Part shown: piece by piece, positions 30,748 to 39,499 of the stretch
Layout: the number at the start of each line of letters is the position of its first letter
Numbering within the stretch: position 1 is the first letter of the stretch
Assembly: GCF_023715525.1 (NCBI RefSeq)
Contig: NZ_JAMBOG010000004.1
Location: 164,678 to 228,677 of the forward strand
Source: Kocuria rosea
Lineage (GTDB): Bacteria; Actinomycetota; Actinomycetes; Actinomycetales; Micrococcaceae
Length of the DNA stretch: 64,000 nt
Reading direction: 5' to 3'
Made by a program: the position numbers and the translations under genes
Notes under the pieces: model-generated
Seen by the model: the letters and a program-made list of their open reading frames with translations, nothing else
Database searches by the model: none
Told to the model about the DNA's origin: nothing

Positions 30748-32145
30748 TCAGGGCTCCAGGACGGCGAGGGTCTCCACGTGGTGGGTGTTCGGGTACATGT
30801 CGAAGGCCCGCACGGAGCGCACGCGCCATCCCGCCCGGCGGAAGCGGCCCAGGTCCCGCGCCAGCGTCGCGGGGTCGCAGGCGAGGTACGCGACCCGGCG
30901 CGGGGCCAGGGCCACGAGCTGGTCCACGACGGTGCGCCCGGCCCCGGCCCGGGGCGGGTCCAGGAGCACGACGTCGGGGCGCGCCGGGCCGCGGCCCCGG
31001 GCAGGCCGGCGCCGGCCGCGCGGGGCGGGGCCGGCCTCCGGCCAGAGCCGGCCGAGGACCTTCTCCACGCTGCCGCGCTCGACGCGCACCTGCGGGCGGT
31101 CGGCGAAGGTGCGCCGGGCGTCGGCGCTGGTGACCGGGGAGCCCTCGACGGCCACGACCGTCCCGTCCCCGCCCACGGCGTCGGCGAGCGCGGCGGTGAA
31201 CAGGCCCGCCCCCGCGTAGAGGTCCAGGGCGTGCTCCCCGGGGCGGGCGGCCGCGGCGTCGGGCACCGCCCGGTGCAGCAGCCCGGGGGCGCAGCGGTGG
31301 ATCTGCCAGAAGCCCTCGGCGGAGACCTCCCAGCGGTACGGGCCCGCGTGCTCGACGACGGACGGGCGTCCCGCCCACGTCTCGGGCTCCCGGGCCCCGG
31401 CGGCCCGGGCGGTGACGGAGACGTCCCGGCCGGCGGCGAGCCGCCCCAGCTCCCGCCGCAGCCGACCGCCGTCCGCCTCCGGGGCGAGCGTGAGGTGCAC
31501 CAGCGGGGCCCCGCCGTCGGCGGGGGCGGCGACGTCGACGCGCTCCGCGCCGCGCAGGTCCAGCTCCGCGAGCCGGAGCCCGTCGATGGCGGGGAGCACG
31601 AGCGGGAAGCCGTTCACGGGCACGATCTCGGCGCTGCGGTGCGGGTGCATCCCGATCCGTCCCGCCGCGTCCACCGCGAAGTGCGCGCGCGTGCGCCAGC
31701 CGAGCCCCCGGGGGTCCTCCCCCGGCATGGCCTCGACGACCACCTCGTGCTCGAGGCCGGCCAGCCGGGAGAGCTGCTCCGCGACGACGGCGGCCTTGAG
31801 CTGCCGCTGGGCGGGCAGCTCGGCGTGGCCGAGCTCGGCCCCGCCCACGGGGGCCCGCCCCCGGGCCCACGTCACGAGGGGGTCGGCGAGCTCCCACGCG
31901 TGGCGCTCGCGCCGGTGCGGGTCGGCCTGGAGGACGTCCACGACGTCGCCCCGCCAGAACCGGGCCTCCGGTGCGGCCTCGGTGAGCCGCACGCGCACGC
32001 GCTCGCCGGGCAGGCCGTGGCGGACGAAGACCACCCGGCCCTCGGCGGTGCGCGCGACGGTGTGCCCGCCGTGGGCGATGGGCCCGAGCCGCAGCTCGAG
32101 CTCGGCGGGGGCCGCGGGGGCGGCGGGGTCGGTGGCAGGGCTCAC
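30748..32145 (-). CDS. TRAM-domain RNA uracil-C5-methyltransferase-like protein
   Basis: 465 residues from GTG 32145, overlapping the permease stop (GTGA). N-terminal TRAM/OB domain (about 15-75, LRLGPIAHGGHTVARTAEGR), then a TrmA/RumA-type methyltransferase: LDLYAGAGLFTAALADAV (SAM), VVLLDPPRAGAGRTVVDQL, and catalytic Cys in YLACDPATLARDLGRF. The four N-terminal cluster cysteines of RlmD are absent, so a cluster-free TrmA-like member is likely; target base not assignable. Same pairing with an APC permease as Rv2689c-Rv2690c. Confidence 0.88.
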   Translation of the reverse strand: MSPATDPAAPAAPAELELRLGPIAHGGHTVARTAEGRVVFVRHGLPGERVRVRLTEAAPEARFWRGDVVDVLQADPHRRERHAWELADPLVTWARGRAPVGGAELGHAELPAQRQLKAAVVAEQLSRLAGLEHEVVVEAMPGEDPRGLGWRTRAHFAVDAAGRIGMHPHRSAEIVPVNGFPLVLPAIDGLRLAELDLRGAERVDVAAPADGGAPLVHLTLAPEADGGRLRRELGRLAAGRDVSVTARAAGAREPETWAGRPSVVEHAGPYRWEVSAEGFWQIHRCAPGLLHRAVPDAAAARPGEHALDLYAGAGLFTAALADAVGGDGTVVAVEGSPVTSADARRTFADRPQVRVERGSVEKVLGRLWPEAGPAPRGRRRPARGRGPARPDVVLLDPPRAGAGRTVVDQLVALAPRRVAYLACDPATLARDLGRFRRAGWRVRSVRAFDMYPNTHHVETLAVLEP

Positions 32146-34169
32146 GGGCGGAACGCTTTCTCGTCGGGACCGGCGGGCCGGTCGGCGGGGGCGGTGGCGG
32201 ACTCGGGGCCCACGTCCCGGCCCGCGGCGGTGGACAGGTGCCAGGGCACGGAGGCGGTCATGACCCCGCGCTCCTGGTGCAGCCGGGCCCGCAGGGGCCG
32301 GATCGCCTGGTTGTGCAGCAGCCGCTCCCAACGCCGGTGCACGACGTACTCGGGCAGGTAGACGACGACGAGGTCCCGCGGGGACTTCCGGCGCACCCCC
32401 CGGACGTGGTCCACGAGGGGGCCGATCGTGTCGCGGTACGGGGAGTTGAGCACGGTGACGGGCACGGGGATCTCCAGGCGCTGCCACTCGGCGAGGATCC
32501 GCTGGGTCGCGGCGGCGTTCGTGTCCACCACGACCGCCTCCAGGGTCGAGGGCCGGGACGCCCGGGCGTAGGCGAGGGCGCGCATGAGGGGCTTGCGCAC
32601 GGAGGAGACGTAGATGATGGCGTGCACGCGCGAGGGCAGGGCCCGCACCGGGGAGTCGGGCTCGAGGGCGAGCTCGGCGTCCACGGCGTCGTAGTGGCGG
32701 CGGATCCCCCACATCACCGCGCCCAGCGCGGCGAGGGCCACGATGGTGATCCACGCGCCCTGGGTCAGCTTGGTGACGAGCACGACCACGAGCACGGCGG
32801 CGCACTGGACGAACGCCACGAGCGCCACCGCCCGGCGCACGAGCAGCTCGCGCCGGTCGCCGTGGTGGCGGCGCAGCCGGCCGACCCGCGCCCAGTGCCG
32901 GAGCATCCCGGCCTGGGTGAGCGTGAACGAGACGAACACGCCCACGATGTAGAGCTGGATGAGCCGGTTGACGTTGGCCCCGAACGCCACGGTGAGGACC
33001 ACGGCCACGAGCAGCAGCAGGACGATGCCGTTGGTGAAGGCGTAGCGGTCCCCGCGGGCCTGCAGCTGCCGGGGCAGGAAGGCGTCGCGGGCGAGCCGGG
33101 AGGCCAGCGTGGGGAAGCCAGAGAACGCCGTGTTGGCGGCCAGCACGAGCACCCCCACGGTGGCGGCCACGAGCACGAAGAACCACAGGGACTCCGGCCC
33201 GAAGACGGTGCGGGCGAGCTGGCCCAGGACGGGGTCCTGGAAGAAGTCGGGAGCGGGGTGGCGGCCGTCGATGAGCAGCTGCTCGGCCGGGTCCCCCACC
33301 ACCACGACGCCCGCGCGGTCGGCGAGGTACATCACCCCGGCCAGCAGCGCGGCCGCGAGCGCGCCGAGCAGCCCGAGCGTGGCCGCGGCGTTGACGGCGC
33401 GGGGCTTGCGGAAGTAGGGGACGGAGTTCGTGATGGTCTCGACCCCCGTGAGCGCCACGGCGCCCGAGGAGAAGGCGCGCAGCACCAGCAGCGCCCCGGC
33501 CAGCCCGGCGAGGCCGGCGTCGAAGCCGGCCGCGGGCAGCACCTCGTACGCGGCGCTGGGGGCGGTGCCGAGGCTGCCCGCGAGGTCCCGGCCCACGCCG
33601 ACGAGGATGAGGGCCGTGAGCACGGCCAGGAAGAAGTAGGTGGGCACGGCCGCGGCCCGGCCCATGAACGCCAGCCCGCGCAGGTTCAGCAGGCCCACGA
33701 GCAGGATCCCCCCGACGGCCAGCTCGACCCGCCGGTCGGCGAGGGCCGGCAGCGCGGCGGTGACGTACTGGGCGGCCGTGGCCATGGACACGGCGACGAC
33801 GAGGACGTAGTCGGCCATCAGCGCCGCCCCCACGCCCACCCCGGCGGCGCGGCCCAGGTTCTTGGAGACGATCTCGTAGTCGCCCCCGCCGGAGGGGTAG
33901 GCGCGCACGTTCTGCCGGTACGCGGTGATCACCACGGCGAGCACCACGAGCACGGCCAGGCCGACCAGCGGGGAGACCGCGACCGCCGTCGTGCCCGCCA
34001 GGGCGAGGGTGAGGATGATCTCGTCCGGGGCGTAGGCCACCGACGAGAGGGCGTCGGCCGAGAAGACCGGCAGGGCCGTGCGCTTGGGCAGCACGGCGTC
34101 GCCAAGACGCTCGTTGTGGATGGGCTTGCCGACGAGTGCACGCCTGAGCGCCCGGGGAATGCTCTGCAC
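32142..34169 (-). CDS. APC-superfamily permease, KimA-like potassium transporter candidate
   Basis: 675 residues from GTG 34169. About 12 membrane segments (residues about 40-480) and a C-terminal cytosolic domain of about 190 residues (VHAIIYVSSVRKPLMRALAY...). The N-terminal PVFSADALSSVAYAPDEIIL, with GGGDYEIVSKNLG, is typical of the KimA/YdaO branch, known in Bacillus as a K+/H+ symporter. The divergent neighbour is a pair of TrkA proteins, which supports potassium transport. Substrate is inferred; amino-acid transport remains possible. Confidence 0.82.
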   Translation of the reverse strand: MQSIPRALRRALVGKPIHNERLGDAVLPKRTALPVFSADALSSVAYAPDEIILTLALAGTTAVAVSPLVGLAVLVVLAVVITAYRQNVRAYPSGGGDYEIVSKNLGRAAGVGVGAALMADYVLVVAVSMATAAQYVTAALPALADRRVELAVGGILLVGLLNLRGLAFMGRAAAVPTYFFLAVLTALILVGVGRDLAGSLGTAPSAAYEVLPAAGFDAGLAGLAGALLVLRAFSSGAVALTGVETITNSVPYFRKPRAVNAAATLGLLGALAAALLAGVMYLADRAGVVVVGDPAEQLLIDGRHPAPDFFQDPVLGQLARTVFGPESLWFFVLVAATVGVLVLAANTAFSGFPTLASRLARDAFLPRQLQARGDRYAFTNGIVLLLLVAVVLTVAFGANVNRLIQLYIVGVFVSFTLTQAGMLRHWARVGRLRRHHGDRRELLVRRAVALVAFVQCAAVLVVVLVTKLTQGAWITIVALAALGAVMWGIRRHYDAVDAELALEPDSPVRALPSRVHAIIYVSSVRKPLMRALAYARASRPSTLEAVVVDTNAAATQRILAEWQRLEIPVPVTVLNSPYRDTIGPLVDHVRGVRRKSPRDLVVVYLPEYVVHRRWERLLHNQAIRPLRARLHQERGVMTASVPWHLSTAAGRDVGPESATAPADRPAGPDEKAFRP

Positions 34170-34177
34170 GGCTCCCC

Positions 34178-34267
34178 ACGCTAGTCCGTCCCGCCGCGAT
34201 TGTCCGCCACGGGGGACGTGAGCTGCGCCGCCCCCGCGCCGGGGCGGTCCCCGGGGTGGCCTAGGCT
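34178..34267. promoter_or_regulatory. Divergent leaderless-type promoters, permease/TrkA
   Basis: The 105-nt gap holds two back-to-back -10 boxes: TAGCGT on minus (34178-34183), 8 nt before the permease GTG, and TAGGCT on plus (34262-34267), 7 nt before the first TrkA ATG. Both would yield leaderless mRNAs. The sequence between could carry a shared regulator site; none is recognisable. Confidence 0.5.
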
Positions 34268-34274
34268 GGGAGCC

Positions 34275-35018
34275 ATGGCGCACTTCGTGATCATGGGAGT
34301 CGGGCGGGTCGGCGTGATGATCGCCCACACCCTCGAGGACTCCGGGCACACCGTCGCGGTCATCGACCAGGACGACCGGGCGTTCCGCCGGCTGCGCAAG
34401 TCCTTCGGGGGCAAGAAGGTCACGGGCCTGGGCTTCGACCGCGAGGTGCTGCGCCGCGCCGGGATCGAGGAGGCCTACGCGTTCGCGGCGGTCTCCAGCG
34501 GGGACAACTCCAACATCATCGCCGCCCGGGTGGCGCGCGAGACCTTCAAGGTGCGCCGGGTGGTCGCCCGCATCTACGACCCCAACCGCGCCGAGTTCTA
34601 CCAGCGCCTGGGCATCCCCACGGTCGCCGCCGTGCGCTGGAGCGCCGACCAGGCGCTGCGCCGGATCCTGCCGGAGCAGTCGATCACCGCGGACTTCCGG
34701 GAGGCCTCCGGGCGGCTCCAGCTCGCGGAGCTCCTGCTCGACGACTCCTGGTCCGGCCTGCACCTCGACGCGATCGCGGAGGCCACCGGGGTGCGCGTCG
34801 CGTTCGTGACCCGCTTCGGGGAGGGCATCCTGCCGGGCCCGGACACCAGCTACCAGCAGGGGGACGTGGTGCACGCCATGATGCGCACCGACGACGTCGA
34901 GGCCGTCACCAGGGTGCTGTCCCGGCCGCCGAGCCCGGACGTCCTCGACCTGGCCAGCTCGCTGCGCCGCGACGCCGACGGCGTGGCCGGCGACGACCGC
35001 TACCCGGGAGGCAGCTGA
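34275..35018 (+). CDS. trkA: TrkA-family potassium channel/uptake regulatory protein (first)
   Basis: 247 residues. RCK-N Rossmann fold with VIMGVGRVGVMIAHTLEDSG and an acidic end of strand 2 (VAVIDQD) for NAD(H), then an RCK-C-like domain (about 145-220). It gates Trk/Ktr transport by nucleotide binding. The stop overlaps the next start as TGATG, so the two are made together, like ceoB-ceoC in mycobacteria. No TrkH/TrkG membrane subunit is in the window; the adjacent KimA-like permease is the nearest candidate partner. Confidence 0.88.
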   Translation: MAHFVIMGVGRVGVMIAHTLEDSGHTVAVIDQDDRAFRRLRKSFGGKKVTGLGFDREVLRRAGIEEAYAFAAVSSGDNSNIIAARVARETFKVRRVVARIYDPNRAEFYQRLGIPTVAAVRWSADQALRRILPEQSITADFREASGRLQLAELLLDDSWSGLHLDAIAEATGVRVAFVTRFGEGILPGPDTSYQQGDVVHAMMRTDDVEAVTRVLSRPPSPDVLDLASSLRRDADGVAGDDRYPGGS

Positions 35019-35692
35019 TGCGCGTGGTGATCGTGGGCGCGGGCGCCGTGGGTGCCTCCATCGCCCGGGAGCTGCTCTCGCACCGCCACGAGGTGGTGAT
35101 CTTCGACGAGAAGCCGGAGGTGATCGGGCGCTCCGACCTGCGCGGGGCGCAGTGGATCATCGGCGACGCCTGCGAGCTGTCCACGCTGCGGGAGGGCGGG
35201 CTGGAGGACACCGACGTCGTCGTCGCCGCGACGGGCGACGACAAGGCGAACCTCGTGGTCTCCCTCCTGGCCCGGAGCGAGTTCGGCGTGCCCCGCACGG
35301 TCGGGCGCGTCAACAACCCCAAGAACGAGTGGCTCTTCGACGACGCGTGGGGCGTGGACGTCGCGGTCTCGACGCCGCGGCTGATGACGGCGCTCGTCGA
35401 GGAGGCGGTCGAGGTCGGCGACGTCGTGCGGCTGCTGACGCTGCAGACGGGTGGGGCGATGCTCTCGGCGTACACGGTCCCGCACGAGCACCCCGTGATC
35501 GCCACCATGGTCTCGCAGGTGCCGTGGCCGCCGGAGGTGACGCTCGTGGCGATTCTGCGCGACGGCGTGCCCATCACCCCGTCCGGGGACGACGTCCTCG
35601 AGGGCGCCGACCAGCTGTTCTTCGTCTCCAGCGCCGAGGGCGAGGCCCAGCTGCGGGCGATGTTCACCACCGCCGGCGAGCACGGGGCCTGA
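35018..35692 (+). CDS. TrkA-family potassium uptake regulatory protein (second)
   Basis: 224 residues. RCK-N with MRVVIVGAGAVGASIARELL and VVIFDEKPE, then RCK-C (about 135-215, ISAYTVPHEHPVIA-like segment reading LSAYTVPHEHPVIATMV). Paralogous to the preceding gene, but clearly diverged, so the pair probably forms a heteromer. Overlaps it by one base. It ends 6 nt before the convergent DUF3159 gene. Confidence 0.88.
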   Translation: MRVVIVGAGAVGASIARELLSHRHEVVIFDEKPEVIGRSDLRGAQWIIGDACELSTLREGGLEDTDVVVAATGDDKANLVVSLLARSEFGVPRTVGRVNNPKNEWLFDDAWGVDVAVSTPRLMTALVEEAVEVGDVVRLLTLQTGGAMLSAYTVPHEHPVIATMVSQVPWPPEVTLVAILRDGVPITPSGDDVLEGADQLFFVSSAEGEAQLRAMFTTAGEHGA

Positions 35693-35698
35693 CGGGAC

Positions 35699-36433
35699 TC
35701 AGACTCCGCCCTGCGTCCCGTCCTGCGTCCCGGCGACCTGCTGCGGGGGCCGGGAGACGAGCCACGCGAGCCACAGGGTCAGCGCGTACAGCGGCACGCC
35801 CATCACCAGGCGGGCCACGCCCAGGCCGGTGACGTTCTCCGCGAGGTACAGGGGCACCTGCACGAGGAGCCGGGCCGCGAACATGGCCATCAGCATGCCG
35901 GTGGCGATCTGGTAGGCGCGGCGGCGCACCGCCACCCCGCGCCACTGCGTGCCCTCCCCGCGGATGTACCCGTAGAACACCCCGAGCAGCGGCCAGCGCG
36001 CGAGCAGGGACACGCCCAGGCCGGCGCACCAGATCGCGTTGATCCAGAAGCCGGGCACGTAGTAGTCCAGCGCCTCGCCGGTGGCCCGGGCCACGAGCGA
36101 GCAGACCCCCACGCCCACGAACCCGGAGACGGCCTGGAGGAGGCTCTGGCGCTGGACCAGCCGCAGCACCGTGAACAGGGCCGCCGCGCCCAGCGAGGCG
36201 AGCAGGGCGGGGCCCAGGACGCCGCCGATCAGGAGCACGGCCAGGAACACGACGCCGGGCAGGATCGTCTCGGCGAGCCCGCGCCAGCCGCCCACGGCGT
36301 GCAGCACGTCGAGCTGGCCGTCGGCCCGGCGGCGCATCCCGGAGCGGGCCGCGTAGGCGGCCATCGAGCGCTCCAGGTCGCGGGCGCGCCGCGGCGGCTC
36401 GGTGTCCTCCCGGGGCTCGCTGGGGTCCGTCAT
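35699..36433 (-). CDS. DUF3159 membrane protein
   Basis: 244 residues. A charged N-terminal 40 residues precede about six hydrophobic segments (roughly 58-75, 78-98, 104-122, 132-150, 174-194, 205-225). The SGFVGVGVCSLVARATGEA and YYVPGFWINAIWCAGLGVSL segments mark the DUF3159 family, a counterpart of Rv2693c. Function unknown. Co-directional with, and 13 nt after, the OB-fold gene. Confidence 0.85.
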   Translation of the reverse strand: MTDPSEPREDTEPPRRARDLERSMAAYAARSGMRRRADGQLDVLHAVGGWRGLAETILPGVVFLAVLLIGGVLGPALLASLGAAALFTVLRLVQRQSLLQAVSGFVGVGVCSLVARATGEALDYYVPGFWINAIWCAGLGVSLLARWPLLGVFYGYIRGEGTQWRGVAVRRRAYQIATGMLMAMFAARLLVQVPLYLAENVTGLGVARLVMGVPLYALTLWLAWLVSRPPQQVAGTQDGTQGGV

Positions 36434-36446
36434 GTGCTGACCTGTC

Positions 36447-36854
36447 CTATCTGCCGACCTGCTTGGCGATGATCTCGTAGCGCGGGTTGAACATCGTGGG
36501 CCGCCCGTCCCGGAAGCTGACCACGCCCACGCAGCGCAGCCGGGTGCCGGCGGTCACCCCCGGCACGCTGCGCTGGCCCTGCCAGACGAGCCGCAGGGGG
36601 CGGGGCTCGGGGCGGCCGTCCTCCCCCAGCGCCGGGGAGCAGTCGGGCACGAGCAGCGCGCAGTAGCTCTGCACGCCCGTCACCGGGGGAACGGTGACCT
36701 CCTCGACCAGCCCGGTGGCCATCACGCGGCGGCGCCCGCCCCGGGCCGCGGTGGCGGGGTCGAGGTCGCCCGCGCACACCGGGTCCTCGGTGATGACGTC
36801 GATCGCCCCCGTCGCGGCCGTCGCGCGCGGGGGGCGGGTCCAGGTCGTCGTCAC
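36447..36854 (-). CDS. OB-fold nucleic-acid-binding-like protein
   Basis: 135 residues from GTG 36854, 3 nt after the DUF3710 stop, so translation is coupled. After a variable 45-residue start, the pattern MATGLVEEVTVPP, RPLRLVWQGQRSVPGVTAG, TRLRCVGVVSFRDGRPTMFNPRY fits the small OB-fold family equivalent to Rv2694c. The strand pattern suggests ssDNA or RNA binding, but no function has been shown. Always found in this conserved cluster with DUF3159 and DUF3710. Confidence 0.8.
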   Translation of the reverse strand: MTTTWTRPPRATAATGAIDVITEDPVCAGDLDPATAARGGRRRVMATGLVEEVTVPPVTGVQSYCALLVPDCSPALGEDGRPEPRPLRLVWQGQRSVPGVTAGTRLRCVGVVSFRDGRPTMFNPRYEIIAKQVGR

Positions 36855-36857
36855 GGC

Positions 36858-37607
36858 TCAGCCGATCTCCGTGATCTCCGGGCCGCGCTGCGGGGGACGC
36901 GCGGGGGCTGGCTCGGGCGCGGGGTCCGGCGCGGGCGGGTCGGCCGGGCGGCGGACCGCGCCCTCGGGCACGCTCAGCGGCAGCAGCTCCCGCGGGGGCA
37001 TGGGCTTGTCGCCGCGCACGACCACCAGCTCGCGCAGGACCTCCTCCAGGGCCGCGGCCGGTTCGGCGGCCACGGCCGCGGTGCCCGTAAACACGGCGCG
37101 GACGAACCAGCGGGGCCCGTCGACGCCGACGAAGCGCGCGAGGCGGAAGCCGCGCGTGCCGTCCGAGGCGGTGGCCGGGAAGCGGGTGAGGACCTGGAGC
37201 CCGAAGGGGCCCTCCTCGATCCGGGGCTCCCCGTTGCTCGTGCGCAGGGACTCGACGAGCTCGCGGCGCACCTCGTCCCACAGCCCCTCGGAGCGTGGGG
37301 CGGCGAACGCCTGGACCTGGACGGAGCCGCCGTCCAGGTCCAGGGCCACGGCGCGGGGGCGCTGGGTGCGCTCGTCGATCTCGAGGCGCACGCCCAGGCC
37401 CTTGCGGGGCCGCACGAGCAGCGACCCGAGGTCGAGGTAGCCGTCCCGGTGCTCGAGCTGGGAGACGTCGAGCGGTCCCCGCGGCTCCTGCCGGGCCTTC
37501 GTGGCGGCCTCGGCGGCGTCCGCCGCGGCGGCCTCTCCGGCGGGCACGTCCTCGTGCCCGCCGGGCGCGGCGTCCTGCTGCGGCTGCTTCTTCTTGCGAC
37601 CGAACAT
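36858..37607 (-). CDS. DUF3710 family protein
   Basis: 249 residues from ATG 37607 (MFGRKKKQPQ); an in-frame ATG at 37631 is less likely. Ala/Glu-rich N-terminal linker to about residue 42, then the DUF3710 domain: GPLDVSQLEHRDGYLDLGSL, VQVQAFAAPRSEGLWDEVRREL, GPFGLQVLTRFPA, FRLARFVGVDGPRWFVRAVF. Pro-rich C-terminus. Counterpart of Rv2696c. Function unknown; conserved next to dut suggests a nucleotide or DNA-related role, an inference only. Confidence 0.88.
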   Translation of the reverse strand: MFGRKKKQPQQDAAPGGHEDVPAGEAAAADAAEAATKARQEPRGPLDVSQLEHRDGYLDLGSLLVRPRKGLGVRLEIDERTQRPRAVALDLDGGSVQVQAFAAPRSEGLWDEVRRELVESLRTSNGEPRIEEGPFGLQVLTRFPATASDGTRGFRLARFVGVDGPRWFVRAVFTGTAAVAAEPAAALEEVLRELVVVRGDKPMPPRELLPLSVPEGAVRRPADPPAPDPAPEPAPARPPQRGPEITEIG

Positions 37608-37685
37608 GTTCTCGTTCTCCTCCGCCGGCACGCCGTGCCGGCTCGTGGGTCTGCTCGCGGTGGGGCCTCGGGTGCGGGCGCGGTC

Positions 37686-38171
37686 TCAGGCGGTGCCGCT
37701 GGAGCCGAAGCCCGAGCCCCCGCGCTCGGAGGGCGGCAGGGCCTCGACCACCTCGAAGACGGCCTGTTCGACGCGCTGCACGACCAGCTGCGCGATCCGG
37801 TCGCCCCGGCGCACCTCGAAGGCCTCGGCGGTGTCCGTGTTGAGCAGGGTCACCATGATCTCCCCGCGGTAGCCGGAGTCCACCGTGCCGGGGGCGTTGA
37901 CGACGGTGATCCCGTGGCGGGCGGCGAGCCCGGAGCGCGGGTGGACGAACCCCGCGTAGCCCACGGGCAGGGCGAGCGCCACGCCGGTGGGCACCAGTGC
38001 CCGCGCACCGGGGGCCAGGGTCACGTCCACGCGGGAGCGCAGGTCCGCGCCGGCGTCCCCGGGCTTCGCGTACACGGGGAGGGGCAGGTCGGGATCGAGG
38101 GCCCGCAGGGCGATGCTGAGCGGGCACCCGGTCCCGGGCGGCGGCCGGTGGCCTGTCGACTGGTCGTTCAC
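37686..38171 (-). CDS. dut: dUTP diphosphatase
   Basis: 161 residues from GTG 38171, chosen because a TAGAGT box ends 8 nt upstream; the ATG at 38192 would lie upstream of that transcript start. Hydrolyses dUTP to dUMP. Trimeric dUTPase motifs: [49 protein letters not shown] and the C-terminal [11 protein letters not shown] arm. Normal length. Confidence 0.95.
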   Translation of the reverse strand: MNDQSTGHRPPPGTGCPLSIALRALDPDLPLPVYAKPGDAGADLRSRVDVTLAPGARALVPTGVALALPVGYAGFVHPRSGLAARHGITVVNAPGTVDSGYRGEIMVTLLNTDTAEAFEVRRGDRIAQLVVQRVEQAVFEVVEALPPSERGGSGFGSSGTA

Positions 38172-38179
38172 AGTGCCCC

Positions 38180-38185
38180 ACTCTA
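38180..38185 (-). promoter_or_regulatory. -10 box for dut, leaderless type
   Basis: TAGAGT on the minus strand, 8 nt before the dut GTG. It is divergent from the DUF3093 gene at 38237. Confidence 0.5.
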
Positions 38186-38236
38186 ACGCCACGGGGGCGG
38201 GCGGGACGGCCTGCGCAGTCGTGAGAGTCTTAAGGC

Positions 38237-38755
38237 ATGTCCCACCCTGCCTCCTCCAGCGCGTTCCCCGCCGACGACCCTCGCCGTCCCCGCCCGTCCG
38301 GCCCGGACGGGACCGGCTCCGAGGTCCTCTACGAGGAGCGGCTCTCGCCCGCGTGGTGGATGTGGCTGCTCGTCCTGTTCGTGGGCGCCGTCGTGTTCGT
38401 GTCCCTGGCCCCCGTCAACCCGTGGGTCGCCGCGGCCGCCGCCGTCGTGGCCGCCGGCGGTGCCGGCATCGCCCTGGCGGTCTCCAGCCCGTCGATCGTC
38501 GTCACCCGGGAGCACCTGCAGGTGGGCCGGGCCCGCATCGAGCGGCGCTTCGTGGGCGAGGCGGAGGCGTTCCGCGGCGACGCCGTCCGCTGGGTGCGCG
38601 GGCCCGAGCTCGACGCCCGCGCCTACATGAACTTCCGCGCCTCCGTGGGCCCGGTGGTGCGGATCCGCATCACCGACCCCGTGGACCCCACGCCCTACTG
38701 GCTGACCTCCTCCCGCCACCCGGAGCGGATCGTCGAGGTCCTCGCCGGGCGCTGA
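38237..38755 (+). CDS. DUF3093 membrane protein
   Basis: 172 residues. A Pro/Asp-rich start, then [20 protein letters not shown] and a second hydrophobic stretch (about 55-80) form a two-pass hairpin. The C-terminal soluble part has [40 protein letters not shown] and [18 protein letters not shown], hallmarks of DUF3093 (Rv2698 type). Divergent from dut and conserved beside it; no known function. A 60-bp palindrome follows. Confidence 0.87.
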   Translation: MSHPASSSAFPADDPRRPRPSGPDGTGSEVLYEERLSPAWWMWLLVLFVGAVVFVSLAPVNPWVAAAAAVVAAGGAGIALAVSSPSIVVTREHLQVGRARIERRFVGEAEAFRGDAVRWVRGPELDARAYMNFRASVGPVVRIRITDPVDPTPYWLTSSRHPERIVEVLAGR

Positions 38756-38822
38756 GCCGCCGGGGACCGGCCGGCGGCGCCGCCGGGGCCGCCCCCGCAG
38801 CGTTTTCCTGGGGGCGCGAGGA

Positions 38823-38882
38823 CCGCCTCCATGCAGAACCCCGCCGCGACGGCCGTCGCGGCGGGGTTCTGCATGGAGGCGG
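38823..38882. terminator. 60-bp perfect palindrome, bidirectional terminator
   Basis: Two 30-base arms (38823-38852 and 38853-38882) are exact reverse complements with a GGCC centre and no spacer. It lies between the convergent DUF3093 (stop 38755) and DUF4193 (stop 38903) genes, so both transcripts would form the same 28-bp-plus hairpin. Terminator function is inferred from position; the arm length and perfection are unusual. Confidence 0.75.
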
Positions 38883-38902
38883 AGCGGGTCGCCGGGCCGG
38901 AC

Positions 38903-39202
38903 TCAGCCCACGCACTCGACGCAGTACTTCACGCCGTTCTTCTCCTCGGCGATCTGCGAGCGGTGGCGGACCAGGAAGCAGGACCCGCAGGTGAACTCGT
39001 CCTCCTGGGCCGGGAGCACGATGACGGAGAGCTCCTCGTTCGACAGGTCCGCGCCCGGAAGCTCGAAGCTCTCGGCGGCGGCGGCCTCGTCCTCGTCCAC
39101 GCTGCCCGACTGCGAGTCGCTGCGACGGGTCTGCAGCTCCTCGATCGAGTCCTCCTTGAGCTCGTCGTCCTGCTTGCGCGGCGCGTCGTAGTCAGTGGCC
39201 AT
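38903..39202 (-). CDS. DUF4193 zinc-ribbon-like protein
   Basis: 99 residues from ATG 39202 (MATDYDAPRK). A very acidic first half (EDSIEELQTRRSDSQSGSVD) is followed by CGSC and CVEC pairs about 20 residues apart, a probable zinc site. The ending NGVKYCVECVG is typical of DUF4193 (Rv2699c type), which is nearly universal in actinobacteria. An upstream in-frame ATG at 39220 is less family-like. Function unknown. Confidence 0.88.
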   Translation of the reverse strand: MATDYDAPRKQDDELKEDSIEELQTRRSDSQSGSVDEDEAAAAESFELPGADLSNEELSVIVLPAQEDEFTCGSCFLVRHRSQIAEEKNGVKYCVECVG

Positions 39203-39499
39203 AGTCCGTCTTCGCTCCAATGGGTCCGGGGGTGGCTCCGGCGGGGCGTCGAAGCGGCCCGCCGGGCTCTGTATCGCGTAGATTGTTCACCATACGTGGG
39301 CAAAAATCCAACCGTGTCCCCTGCCCGCGAACGGGCCGCAGGAGGCGTTCCGACCGGTCCCCGGCGGCTGCCTGCCGGCCCAGTAGGATTGGGGCGCGAG
39401 ACCGGCCCGGCGCGGAGTGCGCGGCCCCCGATCCCGCCCCGCAGTGCCCGCTCGAGGACCGCGACGCACCCGAGAACCACCCACCGGAGGATTGAGAGC
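39203..39499. other. Divergent intergenic region DUF4193 / sepH
   Basis: 297 bases. An AT-richer patch at about 39270-39320 on the DUF4193 side probably holds its promoter, though no clear -35/-10 pair is seen. On the plus strand, TAGGAT at 39384-39389 is the probable sepH -10. Nothing coding is supported. Confidence 0.5.
39384..39389 (+). promoter_or_regulatory. -10 box for sepH
   Basis: TAGGAT 110 nt before the sepH ATG; leader ends with GGAGGATTGAGAGC, a strong ribosome binding site. Confidence 0.45.
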
